Positions 13,228 through 13,774 of a stretch of 13,774 nt of DNA are shown in pieces. Each line of letters begins with the position of its first letter. Positions within the stretch are counted from its first letter, which is position 1. Both the position numbers and the translations under genes were made by a program. Location: the NCBI GenBank assembly GCA_012518155.1, contig JAAYTC010000162.1, positions 1 through 13,774 on the forward strand, given 5' to 3'. The notes beneath the pieces are model-generated. The model made no database searches. It saw only the letters and a list, made by a program, of their open reading frames with translations, and was not told where the DNA came from. Source of the stretch: Bacteroidales bacterium (GTDB lineage: Bacteria; Bacteroidota; Bacteroidia; Bacteroidales; Dysgonomonadaceae).

Positions 13228-13774
13228 ATGGATGTTACAAGTTCCCAGTTTGATGAAGCGATACGGGCATGCCGCGAAATTTACCGTAAGAAACTGCATG
13301 ATTATGGAGCCTCGTGGCGGATACTTCGTCCGCGATCCGTTACCGACCAGATTTATATTAAGGCAAACCGGATACGATCACTGGAAACCAAACAGGAGAG
13401 TAGGGTAGACGAGGGCATTCTTCCCGAGTTTGTCGGCATCGTGAATTATGGAGTTATCGGGCTTATACAGTTGAAATTGGGTTATGCCGAAACGGTAGAT
13501 ATTTCGGCGGATAAGGCATTGGAACTGTACGATGACATTATCGCGGAAACAAAGGAGTTGATGCTGGATAAGAATCATGATTACGATGAAGCATGGCGAA
13601 GCATGCGGGTGAGTTCATATACCGACCTGATTTTGATGAAAATATATCGGACCAAAGAGATCGAGGAACTCGAGGGACAGACGCTTATATCGGAGGGGGT
13701 GGATGCTAATTACAAGGATATGATTAACTATGCCATTTTCGGGTTAATCAAGTTGCAGTTTGAGGATTCAACGA
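13228..13774 (+). CDS. DUF1599 (nucleotide-modification-associated) protein, 3' end cut off
   Basis: Open frame from ATG at 13228 to the window edge, 182 residues seen with no stop codon. The sequence reads MDVTSSQFDEAIRACREIYR and continues with strong resemblance to Bacteroidota DUF1599 proteins (Pfam, also called nucleotide-modification-associated domain 1), which I recall as about this length, so only a few residues are likely missing. It is two tandem copies of one domain. HDYGASWRILRPRSVTDQIY (24-43) aligns with HDYDEAWRSMRVSSYTDLIL (117-136), and EFVGIVNYGVIGLIQLKL (67-84) aligns with YKDMINYAIFGLIKLQF (162-178). Mostly helical. The enzymatic role is not known to me. It follows the terminator and has its own promoter-like -7 element, so it starts a new transcription unit. 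Confidence 0.88.
   Translation, partial: MDVTSSQFDEAIRACREIYRKKLHDYGASWRILRPRSVTDQIYIKANRIRSLETKQESRVDEGILPEFVGIVNYGVIGLIQLKLGYAETVDISADKALELYDDIIAETKELMLDKNHDYDEAWRSMRVSSYTDLILMKIYRTKEIEELEGQTLISEGVDANYKDMINYAIFGLIKLQFEDST

Overview
The window looks like chromosomal DNA of a Bacteroidota member, most likely order Bacteroidales. The evidence is the gene families (a DUF2723/GT117 polytopic glycosyltransferase, a DUF1599 protein, a GIN-type DUF2807 lipoprotein, and an efflux operon with split MacB-type subunits), the general lack of Shine-Dalgarno sites, and several matches to the Bacteroidota promoter -7 element TAnnTTTG. Coding regions are of moderate GC and intergenic DNA is clearly AT-rich. 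A Dysgonomonadaceae-like source is my guess from protein texture and cannot be proven here. I see no mobile element, CRISPR array, tRNA or rRNA.

Positions 71-6675, all on the minus strand and transcribed from right to left, hold a tripartite ABC efflux operon. The order is ATPase, FtsX/MacB-type permease A (4-nt ATGA overlap), permease B, HlyD/MacA-type periplasmic adaptor, TolC-type outer-membrane channel (1-nt gap), then a DUF2807 lipoprotein. Together the first five would span both membranes and expel an unknown substrate. A good Bacteroidota-type promoter (6771-6801) precedes the ATPase. A terminator-like hairpin for the upstream unit overlaps its -7 element. The two larger gaps inside the operon each carry about five units of an 8-nt AT-rich direct repeat just before the next start codon.

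Positions 6854-11032, also minus strand, hold a two-gene unit: a large GT117/DUF2723 membrane protein followed 21 nt later by a CE4 (NodB-type) polysaccharide deacetylase. The deacetylase has a perfect 11-bp hairpin inside its first 20 codons. Both probably act on envelope glycans or glycoproteins.

Positions 11033-11560 are a divergent intergenic region of about 530 bp. It holds candidate promoters in both directions and three perfect palindromes within 57 bp.

Positions 11561-13774 are on the plus strand: nucleoside diphosphate kinase (ndk), a secreted M23 peptidase with a C-terminal LysM domain, a strong intrinsic terminator, a promoter-like -7 element, and the start of a DUF1599 protein that runs off the window end. 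The genes are mostly ordinary. The least-explained parts are the regulatory and repeat structures between them; no clearly novel multi-gene system is visible.
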